A stretch of DNA of 64,000 nt from an uncultured Erythrobacter sp. Lineage in GTDB: Bacteria > Pseudomonadota > Alphaproteobacteria > Sphingomonadales > Sphingomonadaceae. The DNA is taken from contig CANKYK010000001.1 in the NCBI GenBank assembly GCA_947488155.1, positions 372,001 to 436,000 of the forward strand, read 5' to 3'. The number at the start of each line of letters is the position of its first letter. Position 1 is the first letter of the stretch. Both the position numbers and the translations under genes were made by a program. A model generated the notes under the pieces. That model saw only the letters and a list, made by a program, of their open reading frames with translations. It searched no databases and was not told the DNA's origin. Shown one piece after another: positions 1-9,388 of the stretch.

Positions 1-16
1 TCATGTAATCGACATC

Positions 17-301
17 ATGTCTGGCACGCATGGTTATTGCAACGGTCGTATTGGCGCCGTGGCTAGCCGAGATGAACGCTTTCTCGCTGCCGACAAAAGA
101 CTGCTTTCACCGCAGACGGCTGGCGGCAAGACGGTGAAGCTTGACGTGCACGACTTTCACAACGCGAATTTTTCGGGACCTGATCCCGTTACGGCAGCCA
201 TGGCCAAGCTGAACGGTGAAATTCGCCGGATCGTTGGAAGCGGCGATGGAAAGGCACATACATTCCTGCTCGCCTACTGCTGCAGCGGGGGCACCGACTA
301 A
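17..301 (+). CDS. Hypothetical protein, possibly 5'-truncated
   Basis: An open frame of 94 codons ends 83 bases before the first insertion sequence. The same frame stays open to the edge of the window, so the visible Met may be internal and the true start may lie outside. The protein is hydrophilic, has a Cys-Cys pair near the C-terminus (AYCCSGGTD) and shows no motif I recognise. No clear ribosome binding site precedes the Met. It may be the tail of a gene disturbed by the neighbouring IS6 insertion, or chance open frame. Low confidence. Confidence 0.25.
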   Translation: MSGTHGYCNGRIGAVASRDERFLAADKRLLSPQTAGGKTVKLDVHDFHNANFSGPDPVTAAMAKLNGEIRRIVGSGDGKAHTFLLAYCCSGGTD

Positions 302-383
302 TCATGCAACCATTGGACGGCTGGTCGATAGTTCTGAATCTGTGGCCAGCCGTCTGACCGCATCATTTGCGAATATTCTCCAT

Positions 384-1215
384 GGTGCTGTCAGTCTAAC
401 GCGAACTCGTCTCCGCTGGACACAGAGCGCCCTGCCCTCGCCGTTCTTCAAGCCATGAGATTTTGCCACTCAGCCAAGGCGGCGGAGCGGTTGGTTCTGT
501 AAGTTTGTCTGTCAGTGAGATGGCGGTCTAAGTTGAAATGGTTGTGCACGTTGGCGTGGACGGAAGCGAATTTCTGCAAGCTCTTCATCCTACGAAAGCG
601 CTGCATAACACGTTCCCTTCGTCGAAATGGCAGATGGCTGTTCTCGGCTCGGTTGTTGAGCCACCTGCCAATCTCGCGACGGTCTAAATTACCAAGGTCG
701 CTCAAGGCTGCTGGGTAAGATCGCAGACCGTCAGTCACAACTTTAACAGGACTGCCATGCCGTTTCAGCGCCTTCTTGAAGAAGCGTAGGGTCGCCTTCT
801 TGTCTCGCTTCTTGGTGACGTAGCTCTCTAGGATTTCGCCTTCATGGTCGACCGCACGCCAAAGGTAATGCGTCTCTCCGTTGATCTTCACAAACATCTC
901 ATCGAGGTGCCAGCGCCACTGAGTGTAGCCCTTTATCCTGCTGATCCGATTGCGTTTGATGTCGGCCGCGAACATCGGGCCGAACCGATTCCACCAAAAC
1001 CGCACGGTCTCATGACAAATGTCGATCCCTCGCTCGAACAGCAGATCCTCAACGTTCCGCAAGCTAAGCGGGAACCGGACGTACATCATTACGACAAGAC
1101 GGATCACTTCAGGTGATGAGTTGAAGCGTTTGAATGGACTGTCTGGTTTGCAACGTCTGGGCATGAACGCGCCCTACCCTCATTCCGCAACAGGTGCAGT
1201 TAGCCTGACAACGCC
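384..1215 (-). mobile_element. IS6-family insertion sequence, copy A
   Basis: An 832-bp element with a single transposase gene. The left end reads GGTGCTGTCAGTCTAAC from position 384; the complement of the right end reads GGCGTTGTCAGGCTAAC up to 1215, giving imperfect terminal inverted repeats. No 8-bp target duplication is visible next to the ends (TTCTCCAT on the left, CCTCGAAT on the right). That is usual for IS6 elements that have recombined. With copy B, in the same orientation, it brackets the alginate cluster. Confidence 0.88.
448..1164 (-). CDS. IS6-family DDE transposase (copy A)
   Basis: A 238-residue transposase that carries out replicative, cointegrate-forming transposition of its element. 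An N-terminal helix-turn-helix segment (SLRNVEDLLFERGIDICHETVR) is followed by the DDE core: first Asp in WHLDEMFVK, second Asp in VVTDGL, Glu in NNRAENSHLPFRRRER. The length matches the IS6/IS26 family norm (about 235-240). It appears intact and is close in sequence to copies B, C, D, F and G in this window. It is flanked by the element's own terminal repeats and shares no operon with other genes. Confidence 0.95.
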   Translation of the reverse strand: MPRRCKPDSPFKRFNSSPEVIRLVVMMYVRFPLSLRNVEDLLFERGIDICHETVRFWWNRFGPMFAADIKRNRISRIKGYTQWRWHLDEMFVKINGETHYLWRAVDHEGEILESYVTKKRDKKATLRFFKKALKRHGSPVKVVTDGLRSYPAALSDLGNLDRREIGRWLNNRAENSHLPFRRRERVMQRFRRMKSLQKFASVHANVHNHFNLDRHLTDRQTYRTNRSAALAEWQNLMA

Positions 1216-1253
1216 CCTCGAATGGAAAGCTGTGTCCGCTGCAAATGCGTGAA

Positions 1254-1303
1254 CGTTGCAAACCACGCTTCAGTGCAACCTCAAGAAGTTAACCTGAAAG
1301 GGC
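1254..1303. repeat. Orphan IS6 end (relic)
   Basis: The complement of this stretch reads GGCCCTTTCAGGTTAACTTC and continues through GCACTGAAGCGTGGTTTGCAA. This closely matches the left end of the broken IS6 copy E near 48.67 kb (GGTTTTGTCAGGTTAACTTC, then GCACTGAAGCGCGGTTTGC). It therefore looks like a solitary terminal repeat left by a lost element of the E type. It lies three bases from the stop codon of the KDG kinase gene. Confidence 0.6.
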
Positions 1304-1305
1304 CA

Positions 1306-2337
1306 TCACCGCTGCACGCGCCCTGAGCCATCGCCAGACATGAGCTTTTCAACCTCAGGCACGGTGACCCGGTTGAAGTCGCCGATGATCGTGTGCTTGA
1401 GCGCGCTCGCGGCAACCGCGAACTCAAGGCTTTGCTGGCGGTCTTCGTAGGCATTGAGGCCGTAAATCAGCGCTGAAGCAAAACTGTCACCGCCCCCAAC
1501 GCGGTCCACGATATCGGTTAGCGCATATTTCTTTGAGAGCATGAAGCAATCATCCCGCGTACGCAGGCAAGCCGACCAATTGTTGCGGTCCGCGCTCAGG
1601 CTCTCGCGCAGAGTGATCGCGATGGTGTGCATATTGGGGTAGATGTCGAGCACCTTCTGCCCCAGCGCTTCATACTTCTTCGTATCAAGCTCACCGCTTT
1701 CGACATCGACATCAACGGTGATGTCGAGCGATTTTTGGCAATCTTCCTCGTTCGCAATGCCAACATCAACATATTTGACGAGCTCGCGCATCACCTCTGG
1801 CGCGCTCTTGCCATACTTCCACAACTTGCCGCGGAAGTTGAAGTCGCACGAGACCGTAACGCCTGCTTCCTTTGCTGCCTTGACGCAGGCCATGGAAAGG
1901 TCCGCCGCTGATTGGCTGAGCGCGGGCGTGATACCGGTGATGTGGAGCCATTTGGCACCCTTGAAAATCGCTGGCCAATCAAACTCGTCCATGCCCGCAT
2001 TGCAGATCGAGGAGCCTGCGCGGTCATAAACTACTTTCGATGGGCGTTGGTTCGAACCGGTCTCTAGGAAGTAAATCCCCACACGATCACCAGAGCGGCT
2101 GATATGCGCTGTATCGACGCCGAATTTGCGCAGCTCCATAATCGCATTTTCGCCAATATCATTGTCCGGCAAGGCGCTCACGAACCCAGCGTCCAAGCCA
2201 TAGTTCGACAGCGCCACTGCGACGTTTGCTTCACCGCCGCCAAAGGTCGCCTCAAGACCAGGCGATTGGAAAAAGCGCTCATGCCCCGGCGTTTTCAACC
2301 GCAGCATGATCTCACCAAATGATAGAAATTGCGTCAT
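1306..2337 (-). CDS. kdgK: 2-dehydro-3-deoxygluconate (KDG) kinase, PfkB family
   Basis: Phosphorylates KDG to KDPG in the cytoplasm, the last alginate step encoded here; the aldolase that follows is not in the window. About 343 residues. PfkB hallmarks are an N-terminal FGEIMLRL strand, a substrate region with FGGGEANVA, and the C-terminal anion-hole/catalytic motif [10 protein letters not shown] with the catalytic Asp. I chose ATG at 2337 (MTQFLSFGE); a TTG five codons upstream is an alternative, and neither has a strong Shine-Dalgarno. It is the last gene of the alginate operon, 42 bases after the SDR gene, and its stop abuts an IS relic. Confidence 0.9.
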   Translation of the reverse strand: MTQFLSFGEIMLRLKTPGHERFFQSPGLEATFGGGEANVAVALSNYGLDAGFVSALPDNDIGENAIMELRKFGVDTAHISRSGDRVGIYFLETGSNQRPSKVVYDRAGSSICNAGMDEFDWPAIFKGAKWLHITGITPALSQSAADLSMACVKAAKEAGVTVSCDFNFRGKLWKYGKSAPEVMRELVKYVDVGIANEEDCQKSLDITVDVDVESGELDTKKYEALGQKVLDIYPNMHTIAITLRESLSADRNNWSACLRTRDDCFMLSKKYALTDIVDRVGGGDSFASALIYGLNAYEDRQQSLEFAVAASALKHTIIGDFNRVTVPEVEKLMSGDGSGRVQR

Positions 2338-2379
2338 GGGGAGAAGGTCCAAATCCTAGTAAGTGAAGAGAAGCCTCGC

Positions 2380-3132
2380 TTATGAGAAAGCGAGGCCGCC
2401 ATTGATGTCGATGTTCGCACCGGTGATAAACGAAGCATCATCCGAGGCGAGGTATGCGACCGCATCAGCGGTCTCTTCAGCCCGGCCCTGACGTCGCAGA
2501 GGCGTGGAGTTCGCAACGTTTTCGCGCGCGGCATCAGGCGTGAATTTGTCGTGGAACGTAGTCGCGATCATGCCAGGGCACAGTGCATTGACACGGACAC
2601 CCTGCGGACCAAGCTCTTTGGCGAGGCCGCGCGTCATCGTCATCACAGCACCCTTGGATGTGGCATAGGCGATAGCGCCGCCGCCGCCGCCATCACGGCC
2701 AGCAAGCGAGGCGAGGTTCACGATTGCGCTACCTTCACCCATGAACGGCACAGCAGCCTTACAGGCGAGGAAAGTTGAGGTGGTGTTGAGCTGCATGACG
2801 AGGTTGAAGAACTCTTCATCCATCTCGCCAAGCGTCTTGCGCGCAACCAAGCCGCCCGCATTGTTTACGAGGATATGGATCGCATCGCCAAACGCCTCTC
2901 GCGTGGTCGCAATTAAAGCATCTACATCGGCCGCCTTGGTCACGTCGGCCTTCACCTTGATGCCTTTGCCACCAGCGGTTTCAATCTCTGCAAGCGTTGC
3001 ATCCGCGTCTTTCTCATTGCTGTTGTAGTTCACAACAACATGCGCGCCTTCACTGGCGAGCTTCACACAAATGGCGCGTCCGATATCCCGGCTGCCCCCG
3101 GTTACCACTGCAACTTTGCCTGCAAATTTCAT
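2380..3132 (-). CDS. SDR oxidoreductase, probable DEH reductase
   Basis: A 250-residue classical short-chain dehydrogenase. It has the N-terminal cofactor motif TGGSRDIG, the NNAGG motif, and the catalytic Ser (VNLASLAG) with Tyr-x-x-x-Lys (YATSK). Because it sits between a hexuronate permease and KDG kinase in an alginate lyase operon, the likely reaction is reduction of 4-deoxy-L-erythro-5-hexoseulose uronate (DEH) to KDG with NAD(P)H. The fold and class are clear; the substrate is inferred from context. Members of this class also include generic 3-oxoacyl reductases, so the specific role needs the neighbours to support it. Confidence 0.85.
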   Translation of the reverse strand: MKFAGKVAVVTGGSRDIGRAICVKLASEGAHVVVNYNSNEKDADATLAEIETAGGKGIKVKADVTKAADVDALIATTREAFGDAIHILVNNAGGLVARKTLGEMDEEFFNLVMQLNTTSTFLACKAAVPFMGEGSAIVNLASLAGRDGGGGGAIAYATSKGAVMTMTRGLAKELGPQGVRVNALCPGMIATTFHDKFTPDAARENVANSTPLRRQGRAEETADAVAYLASDDASFITGANIDINGGLAFS

Positions 3133-3171
3133 TGTGTTTTCGTCCTATTTCTGGGGAGGAGAGAGCGGCAC

Positions 3172-4446
3172 CTAAGCCGTTTTCGGTTTGAGAGGTTTGA
3201 TGTCTGGGCACAAAATGAGCACCGAAAGCACGGTCATGATCGCCAGCCCGGCGCCAACAACAAAGGCCGGCGTGTAGCTGTTCACTGTGATGACCGGGAT
3301 CAGGAAGTTGAGCCCAACCACAGCCAATTTCGCTGCTGTTCCGGCGAAACCGGCAAGCGAGCCAACCGATTTACCGCTGTAGAAATCACTCGGCAGGGTC
3401 TGGATATTGCCCACCGCCGTTTGGAAACCGAACAGGATCACCGCCATCAACATCACAGCGAATAGCGGCGTGCTAGCCTGAGTGGTCGCGAGCAAGGAAA
3501 GGAGCATGATCACTCCGCCCAGCGCAATCACCGTCTTGCGCGTACGATTAACGGTCCATCCAGCCTTGATCCGGTTGCCTGCAAGCAAGCCACCAAACCA
3601 TGCTCCGAACATTGCACCGACATAAGGAATCCATGCGTAGACCGCGATTTCTTCAACGCCGAAACCGTAGGTTTTGAAGAGGTAGATCGGCAGCCAACCA
3701 ACAAACAGCCACCAGATCGGATCGAGGAAGAACGAGGCCATGATCACACCCCAGCTCTCCTTGCGGCTGAGGATTTCCTTTGTGTCAGGTGCGTAGTCTG
3801 CGACCTCATTGGTCTCAACATTGCGTTGCCCTGTCAGGATATACTCTCGTTCTTCCGCGCTGATCCATGGGTGCGCATCGGGACCACTCTTGTAGATTAT
3901 CAACCACGGAGCCAGCCAAAGGAAGCCAAGCGCGCCAATGGCAACGAATGTCGCCTGCCAACTGCCCAACCAGACGAACAGCAGTCCGATAATCGGTGCG
4001 GAGACAATCCCGCCAATCGCAGCGCCAGAGTTAAAGATGCCCTGCGCGAGCGCACGCTCGTTGATCGGGAACCATTCGGCATTGGCTTTTGTCGCACCGG
4101 GCCAATTGCCCGCCTCCGACACGCCAAGCAGCGCGCGGAAAACCGCAAAGCTGGTAAGCCCAGTAGCGACCGCATGCAGCATGGTCGCCGCCGACCAGAC
4201 AACAATCGACAGGACGAAGCCCAGACGTGTTCCGATCCAGTCAAATATCTTGCCAAAGATCGATTGCCCGAAGGCATAAGCGAAGGTGAAGACATTGAGG
4301 ATGATTGCATAGTCAAGCTCGGTGAGTTCGAGCTCTTTGGATATTTCCGGCCACAGGAAACCTAAGGCGCCGCGGTCAATGTAGTTTATGACTGTCGCAA
4401 CGGCGACAAGCACAACGATGACATATCTCAAATTGCCTTTGAGCAT
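3172..4446 (-). CDS. MFS transporter, hexuronate/DEH permease type
   Basis: A 424-residue integral inner-membrane protein with about 12 hydrophobic segments. It begins with an ExuT/GudP-like opening (VATVINYIDRGALGFLWPEI) typical of the anion:cation symporter branch of the major facilitator superfamily. That branch carries hexuronates and related acids. In this operon it probably imports the unsaturated monouronate or DEH released in the periplasm by the PL17 lyase. It starts three bases after the cupin gene and ends 40 bases before the SDR gene, so it is surely co-transcribed. Confidence 0.88.
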   Translation of the reverse strand: MLKGNLRYVIVVLVAVATVINYIDRGALGFLWPEISKELELTELDYAIILNVFTFAYAFGQSIFGKIFDWIGTRLGFVLSIVVWSAATMLHAVATGLTSFAVFRALLGVSEAGNWPGATKANAEWFPINERALAQGIFNSGAAIGGIVSAPIIGLLFVWLGSWQATFVAIGALGFLWLAPWLIIYKSGPDAHPWISAEEREYILTGQRNVETNEVADYAPDTKEILSRKESWGVIMASFFLDPIWWLFVGWLPIYLFKTYGFGVEEIAVYAWIPYVGAMFGAWFGGLLAGNRIKAGWTVNRTRKTVIALGGVIMLLSLLATTQASTPLFAVMLMAVILFGFQTAVGNIQTLPSDFYSGKSVGSLAGFAGTAAKLAVVGLNFLIPVITVNSYTPAFVVGAGLAIMTVLSVLILCPDIKPLKPKTA

Positions 4447-4448
4447 GA

Positions 4449-4811
4449 TCAGGCCCCCTCACTCAAAAAATCTTCGCGCAGCGGGCTGAAGGTGTCGATC
4501 AGAACGCCTGCCTCCAGACACACTGCGCCGTGATCAACATGCGGCGCGATATAGAAGCAGTCACCCGCCTCTAGCACGCGCTTCTCGCCGTCGATGAACA
4601 CCTCGAACTTGCCGCTTTCGACATAGCTCGATTGGCTGTGGCGGTGCGCATGGACCTGACCCACGGCGCCTTCCTTAAACCACACCCGAACGATCATGAT
4701 CTCTGGGCCATAGCCCAAGATTTGGCGGGCAATTCCGTCTCCCAGATCCTCTTCGGGTGTATCCTTTGCGACCACAAAGGGCGGACTTGCCGCGTTCATC
4801 ACACTTGCCAT
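4449..4811 (-). CDS. kdgF: KdgF-like cupin, unsaturated uronate ring-opening
   Basis: A small cupin of about 120 residues. Metal-binding cupin motif 1 is visible as HAHRHSQSSYVESGKFEV, and motif 2 ends in APHVDHGAV. KdgF proteins speed the conversion of unsaturated monouronates from pectin or alginate into the open-chain keto acid. Its place between PL17 and the permease fits that job. I start it at ATG 4811 (MASVMNAAS), two bases after the PL17 stop; a further upstream in-frame start would run into the PL17 gene. The family match is good; the specific activity is inferred. Confidence 0.82.
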   Translation of the reverse strand: MASVMNAASPPFVVAKDTPEEDLGDGIARQILGYGPEIMIVRVWFKEGAVGQVHAHRHSQSSYVESGKFEVFIDGEKRVLEAGDCFYIAPHVDHGAVCLEAGVLIDTFSPLREDFLSEGA

Positions 4812-4813
4812 CT

Positions 4814-7012
4814 CTAGCTTTCCTCTCCCTTGAGAGGGATCACGGCGGCAAAGCCGCTCCATGCGATCGTCTCTCCGTCCAGCACGACCGAATGAGCCGC
4901 CTGCGCGTCTTTGTTGTGTGAGACAGCGATCGCGAAACGCCGTCCGTTTTTAAGAGTGATCTCGACCAGATCTTTCCCATCGACATGGGCATGCCGCATG
5001 GCGGCGATGCGGCTGCGGCTGGAGACCGTCTGTTCCGCCGCTCCGTCATAGCTCCCGTGGCTTTCGAGCAGCGCAGCGATGCTTACGGAGCCAGTGGGAC
5101 GGTTGGCCCGCAGCATGATCAAAGGCTCGCGGCGCAGGTTGAAATTGGGATCGTTCGCTCCGCTTTCGCCCAGCACCACGTCGAGCGCACCGCCCGAGGC
5201 AAACCGGTAAGTGTAGAACCGTCCATCGAGCAGCCAGGTGAGCGCGCCCTTGCCATCGCTCTCCTTGGCAGTCGCATCGACCCAAATGTGCTGATAGCCA
5301 TCGGCCTGACCCAGCACCGGGCGCTCAGCGGTGAAATTCTGCACCGCCAGGTCATGCTCCATGATGTGCCCGCTGTAATGCAGCGGCAGGTCATAGAGAT
5401 GCGGCTCGTCGCTATCTCCATGCGTCAAATCGAGCACAATCGGAGCCTCGAGCCCCGGTATCTCCGGCATCACGATGGTGCGGGTCAGCGTAATGCCTTC
5501 ATAGGCGGTATCAATGCTGGCGCTGCTAACTTGAAGGCCAGGCGCGTCGGAGAAATAGAGCTGGGTCGGGGCGTTCTGATTGCCGACCTTTACCTTGCCA
5601 TCAAAATGGCTGCGCTCATCAACCACCAAGGTATTGTGCGCGACCGTGGACTTCGCCCAACTGGTGTTTTCCGGCAGGTAGCGTCCGCCCTCTTTAGCCT
5701 CAATATTGAGGAAGCGCGCAGCGCCATAATCGCGGATTACCTCATTGCCATTGTCATAGAGTTGCCATCCGAGCTTATCGAAATGGCCGTGCCCGAGACC
5801 TTGCGAGGTGTTCTTCGCGATCAGCACGGTGGATGGCTCACCATTGGTATTCATCGGGCCTTGCCGCAGGATTGCCAAAGCGCCCTCATCGCCATCCGGA
5901 CCATCACCGAAGACCATGGAGCGGAACGGAAATGGCTCAGCCTTACCCGCAGCCAAATCCCGCGCAACCAGTCGCCCATTCCTGCTCAGGATCGTGCGAT
6001 CTTGAAACTCTGCAATCGACAGCAGTGAAGGATCGCCCGTTTGCGCATAAGCGATTGCGACCCCGTGATAGAGTTCATCGGTCTTAAGGCTCTTGTCGCG
6101 GATCGCATCGTTGAACGGAAAGAAAAATCCGCCATAGCTTAGCTGCACAGTGGTGCGCAGCGCCTTCAGCAGGATGCCGTCGCGGTGCTCCCAGATGCCT
6201 TGCTCGGGGTCATTGCGCTCAATCGCATCGGCAAAGACCATAAACGGCATCAGCGCATAGCGTTGATAATACGGCCCTTCATTGTAATAACCCTCGGGCG
6301 AAAACAGCAGCTCTGTCTGACGCAGAAAGCCAACCTTGCCGCTCTTGTCCGAGCCCTTAAGCGCGCGGTCGACCATATCCTGATCACCGAGCAGATATCC
6401 GGTCATACCGACGCCAGCGGTCGCCCATGTCGCGTGGTTGTGGATGCGGTCAAAGGTCGCTTGCGATTCAACCGAAAGAAAATGGGCCGCGCGGCGAAAC
6501 ACGTCATTGTCGATCCGCTCACGGTCGGCATCGCTCAGCGTGTCGCGGATATCGCCGTAACCCTGCACACAGTGCACTAACCACACAGCGTCATTAAGCA
6601 CTTGCCAGAAAATCCGGCCTGGCCCCTGATTTTTGCGCGCCGGATGCTCGCCAAGCGTCGGATACATATCAGCATAGGCAAGCAGCATATCACGGGCGTA
6701 ATCGGCATAGACTTGCTCACCTGTGATCTGAAACAATTGCCCGGCGAGATAGATCGCCTTGTAATTGCGCTTATGCTGTTCGTGGGTGTAGCCGCCGCCC
6801 GGATCCTTGGGCAGCGGCATCACTAGGCCTTCGGCCATCATCTGATCGACGAAGCTGCGCGCCCGGTCCAGTTCGGCCTTGTAAAGCGGCGGCAAGTCCG
6901 AGACCGCCGCAGCTCCCCCAAGCGCGGCGGTCTCGTCTTGAGCAGCGGCATAGGCCGGCTGCGTGAGCGTGGTGCAGGCAATGGCTGCGGCTAGGAAAAA
7001 GGCGCGCTTCAT
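4814..7012 (-). CDS. PL17 oligoalginate lyase (heparinase II/III-like)
   Basis: A 732-residue exolytic lyase that should release unsaturated monouronate from alginate oligomers. A signal peptide (MKRAFFLAAAIACTTLTQPAYA) directs it to the envelope. The N-terminal alpha-toroid carries NHATW at residues 192-196 and GPYYQRYAL at 246-254. His193 and Tyr249 match the spacing of the catalytic His/Tyr pair of characterised PL17 enzymes (56 residues apart). The C-terminal half is the beta-sandwich heparinase II/III domain with GHGHFDKLG and STVAHNTLV. The start overlaps the PL6 stop as ATGA, so the two lyases are translationally coupled. Confidence 0.93.
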   Translation of the reverse strand: MKRAFFLAAAIACTTLTQPAYAAAQDETAALGGAAAVSDLPPLYKAELDRARSFVDQMMAEGLVMPLPKDPGGGYTHEQHKRNYKAIYLAGQLFQITGEQVYADYARDMLLAYADMYPTLGEHPARKNQGPGRIFWQVLNDAVWLVHCVQGYGDIRDTLSDADRERIDNDVFRRAAHFLSVESQATFDRIHNHATWATAGVGMTGYLLGDQDMVDRALKGSDKSGKVGFLRQTELLFSPEGYYNEGPYYQRYALMPFMVFADAIERNDPEQGIWEHRDGILLKALRTTVQLSYGGFFFPFNDAIRDKSLKTDELYHGVAIAYAQTGDPSLLSIAEFQDRTILSRNGRLVARDLAAGKAEPFPFRSMVFGDGPDGDEGALAILRQGPMNTNGEPSTVLIAKNTSQGLGHGHFDKLGWQLYDNGNEVIRDYGAARFLNIEAKEGGRYLPENTSWAKSTVAHNTLVVDERSHFDGKVKVGNQNAPTQLYFSDAPGLQVSSASIDTAYEGITLTRTIVMPEIPGLEAPIVLDLTHGDSDEPHLYDLPLHYSGHIMEHDLAVQNFTAERPVLGQADGYQHIWVDATAKESDGKGALTWLLDGRFYTYRFASGGALDVVLGESGANDPNFNLRREPLIMLRANRPTGSVSIAALLESHGSYDGAAEQTVSSRSRIAAMRHAHVDGKDLVEITLKNGRRFAIAVSHNKDAQAAHSVVLDGETIAWSGFAAVIPLKGEES

Positions 7013-9282
7013 TCGCTGCCTCCCGCGTCAAAGATATTCCCGGCCAGCTTGGCGCGGTGATCGCCCTCAAAATTTAGTTCTTCCAGCACCAATTGAGGCG
7101 TGTCCGAAAACGCGTTTTGGGTGATCGCAGTCTTGGGCGTGCCAACCGTGTGAACCACCCGGAATGGTGCCGATCCATCCACCGCGTTGCGGGCCACATC
7201 GGCGATCTGCACTCCGTGCAAATTGACCGCAGCGCTTGAGCCATTGGTCACGGCTTTGCCGACGTTCACCAGATTGTTGCCTGAGATATTGACGAATGGG
7301 CCAAAGGTGCTCTCATCACGGCCGCCGCGATAGACATCGGCAATCGCGCCGCCGACATTGGCAAAGTTGCTGTTCGTGATGTCGAGATACTCGACATTGT
7401 ACTGGCCAAAATCCTCGGTCTCGGCAGCGGCAGAAACGACCGCCCCCGTAATGTCCGCAAAATTGCTGTTGCGGATCGTCACGCGGTCCGCGAGCGCGCT
7501 CTTGCCAAGGGTCAGCACGTTGAATGACTTATTCACCACCAACCCGCGCACAGACACGCCGTCCATCTCGATCCGCATGTTCGATTGGATTGGGAAAGTG
7601 GTGGTGCGGATAACCGAATTGCCAACCGAGTCCGGCGCAAGTTCGCCGTCAATCACCAGATTGCTCAATTGCAGGTTTCCACCTTCGCGCAACTCGATCA
7701 AAGACGGCCGAGTGAACAGGATACGCGGCGGCTCTGCACCTTGCTCAAACGCGCCGCGAATAGCGATTGTTTTGTCAAGCGGGATGGAGCGATCGACTGT
7801 GTAGTCGCCAGTGCTTAGCTGCAAGACATCGCCATCGTCCGCAGACATTGCAGCCTCTGCGAGGGTGCCCTCGCCCGGATGGACTTTGATGACACGGCCA
7901 GAGGAGCCAAAGGCGAGTTCGTCATCCGGCTTTGGATACCACTTCGCGCCAACCTGTTCGAGCGAGACCACCTTGAGATCGCGCGGCGCGCCGAGCGCCT
8001 TCAACTCTGGATCGGCTGGATAGAGCAAACCGTTTGTACCGCGCTCCATTGCAACAGGGGCACGGCCTAACTTCGTGGCCAGCTTCTCTTGGACTTCGCC
8101 CTGGGCAACCCGGTTACCGCTGAACGCAATGCCGGAGATATCGCCGTAGACCTCCAGGAATGACTGCCCCTCAAGACCGCTCAGCAGATTGTTTGCAAAG
8201 GTCGAATTGCTGGGCGGGGCAGAGCGCTCCTCATCGGCACCAACATTAAACCCGACCCGTGCGCTATCGACAATCGTGTTGTTCTCAATCCGCGCGCGCT
8301 CAACCTCAACATAGCGATTGACTGGCGAATTGGGCACGCCGTTCATAATCGCAAGCGCGCTGGAAAAGGCTGTCCCGCGCAGCCCCTCCATATAGTTGCC
8401 GCGCACCATCTGCCCGCGATTGATCACGCGGATCCCTCCGGTGTAATCCTTGCCATGCCCTATAAAGACATTGCCTTCGACGACATTGTTGTCGCCATGC
8501 CTCAGGGTCAGCGTGCCACGTGAACGCAAAAACAGATTGCCACGAAAGACGTTTCCGCCCGACTTGGATGAGATGATCTCCACCTCGCCATCGGTGCGAT
8601 CGAACACATTGTAGGCGACCAACGTGTTGGAATTGAACATCGAGTACTTGCTCGTGCCAATCCTCAGCGTTTCGCCGCCATTCGAGCCAAGCACCGGGCG
8701 TGGGCCAAAGTAGTTGTATTCGATCCGGTGATTGTTCTCGCGACTCTCCTTGCTGTCGAGCCGCACCGCCAGGGTCACGCCCTTATTCGTCTTTCCAACC
8801 ATATGATTGTGATCAAAGCGGTTGTTCGAGCCGTAAATGCCAACCCAATAGTCGGATTCGTAGCGATCCGGCTTGCTGAAATTGTCGATCACTACCTCGG
8901 TGACGCGGCTGTTGCGCGAGACATCCTGTTTCGTTCGGCGGAAGGAAATCACCTCGCCGCGCGGGCTGTAACCATCCTTGAAAACCAGGCCGGTCACCAG
9001 GATATGCTCGCCGCCAATACGCAGGCTCGACTGCCCGGTGAGGAAAACCTTGCCCGCCTCTTCAGAGATAACGGTGATTGGCTTGCTCGGCTTACCCTTG
9101 CCAGTGATCACCAGCTCAAAATCACGCCACTCGCCATTGGCCAGGATGATGACATCCCCAGCCTCGATATCTTTGAGCGCATGGGCATATTCGTTCTGAT
9201 TTCGGACAAAGTGGTTTTCTGCGAGCGAAGGGACTGACCCCAGGCACACGGCAAACACCACAAGGCACAGCCTCGACAACAT
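7009..9282 (-). CDS. PL6 alginate lyase (chondroitinase B-like)
   Basis: About 757 residues with a cleavable signal peptide. It is a two-part parallel beta-helix lyase that depolymerises alginate outside the inner membrane. Calcium-site and catalytic signatures of PL6 are present in order: SNGGETLRIG, DGEVEIISSKSGG (with Lys) and LTLRHGD (with Arg). The length fits the two-domain PL6 type rather than the short form. I use ATG 9282; a TTG two codons upstream is possible, and a GGGAG sequence lies before both. It is the first gene of the operon and has a good promoter at 9316-9343. Confidence 0.92.
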   Translation of the reverse strand: MLSRLCLVVFAVCLGSVPSLAENHFVRNQNEYAHALKDIEAGDVIILANGEWRDFELVITGKGKPSKPITVISEEAGKVFLTGQSSLRIGGEHILVTGLVFKDGYSPRGEVISFRRTKQDVSRNSRVTEVVIDNFSKPDRYESDYWVGIYGSNNRFDHNHMVGKTNKGVTLAVRLDSKESRENNHRIEYNYFGPRPVLGSNGGETLRIGTSKYSMFNSNTLVAYNVFDRTDGEVEIISSKSGGNVFRGNLFLRSRGTLTLRHGDNNVVEGNVFIGHGKDYTGGIRVINRGQMVRGNYMEGLRGTAFSSALAIMNGVPNSPVNRYVEVERARIENNTIVDSARVGFNVGADEERSAPPSNSTFANNLLSGLEGQSFLEVYGDISGIAFSGNRVAQGEVQEKLATKLGRAPVAMERGTNGLLYPADPELKALGAPRDLKVVSLEQVGAKWYPKPDDELAFGSSGRVIKVHPGEGTLAEAAMSADDGDVLQLSTGDYTVDRSIPLDKTIAIRGAFEQGAEPPRILFTRPSLIELREGGNLQLSNLVIDGELAPDSVGNSVIRTTTFPIQSNMRIEMDGVSVRGLVVNKSFNVLTLGKSALADRVTIRNSNFADITGAVVSAAAETEDFGQYNVEYLDITNSNFANVGGAIADVYRGGRDESTFGPFVNISGNNLVNVGKAVTNGSSAAVNLHGVQIADVARNAVDGSAPFRVVHTVGTPKTAITQNAFSDTPQLVLEELNFEGDHRAKLAGNIFDAGGSE

Positions 9283-9315
9283 CCCCAAAACTCTCCCGTC
9301 CTCTTATTGGGTGTG

Positions 9316-9343
9316 ACTATAAGGAGAGTCGAACGTCTGTCAA
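9316..9343 (-). promoter_or_regulatory. Sigma-70-type promoter of the alginate lyase operon
   Basis: On the minus strand TTGACA (9343-9338) is followed after 16 bases by TATAGT (9321-9316), about 34 bases before the PL6 start. This is a near-consensus housekeeping promoter for the six-gene operon. The shared ATACCAATT motif lies 34 bases upstream of its -35 box. Confidence 0.7.
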
Positions 9344-9376
9344 TCAATCTGGCATGTTAGATTTAGATTTTTTGTA

Positions 9377-9385
9377 ATACCAATT
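9377..9385. promoter_or_regulatory. Candidate GntR half-site, copy 1
   Basis: ATACCAATT, inside the self-complementary ACCAATTGGT (9379-9388), between the end of the GntR gene and the promoter of the PL6 operon. The right half agrees with the TTGGTATACCAA operator known for UxuR/ExuR-type FadR regulators. Read with the bases before it, TTGTAATACCAA agrees at 10 of 12 positions. Confidence 0.55.
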
Positions 9386-9388
9386 GGT

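Noticed and set aside
2741..3465. Plus-strand frames opposite the SDR and MFS genes
   Set aside because: They are antisense to conserved enzymes, with no ribosome site and no recognisable domain.
4985..6028. Long plus-strand open frame of 347 codons inside the PL17 gene
   Set aside because: It is antisense to a clear lyase with signal peptide and catalytic residues; the antisense product has no motif. High-GC codon bias explains it.
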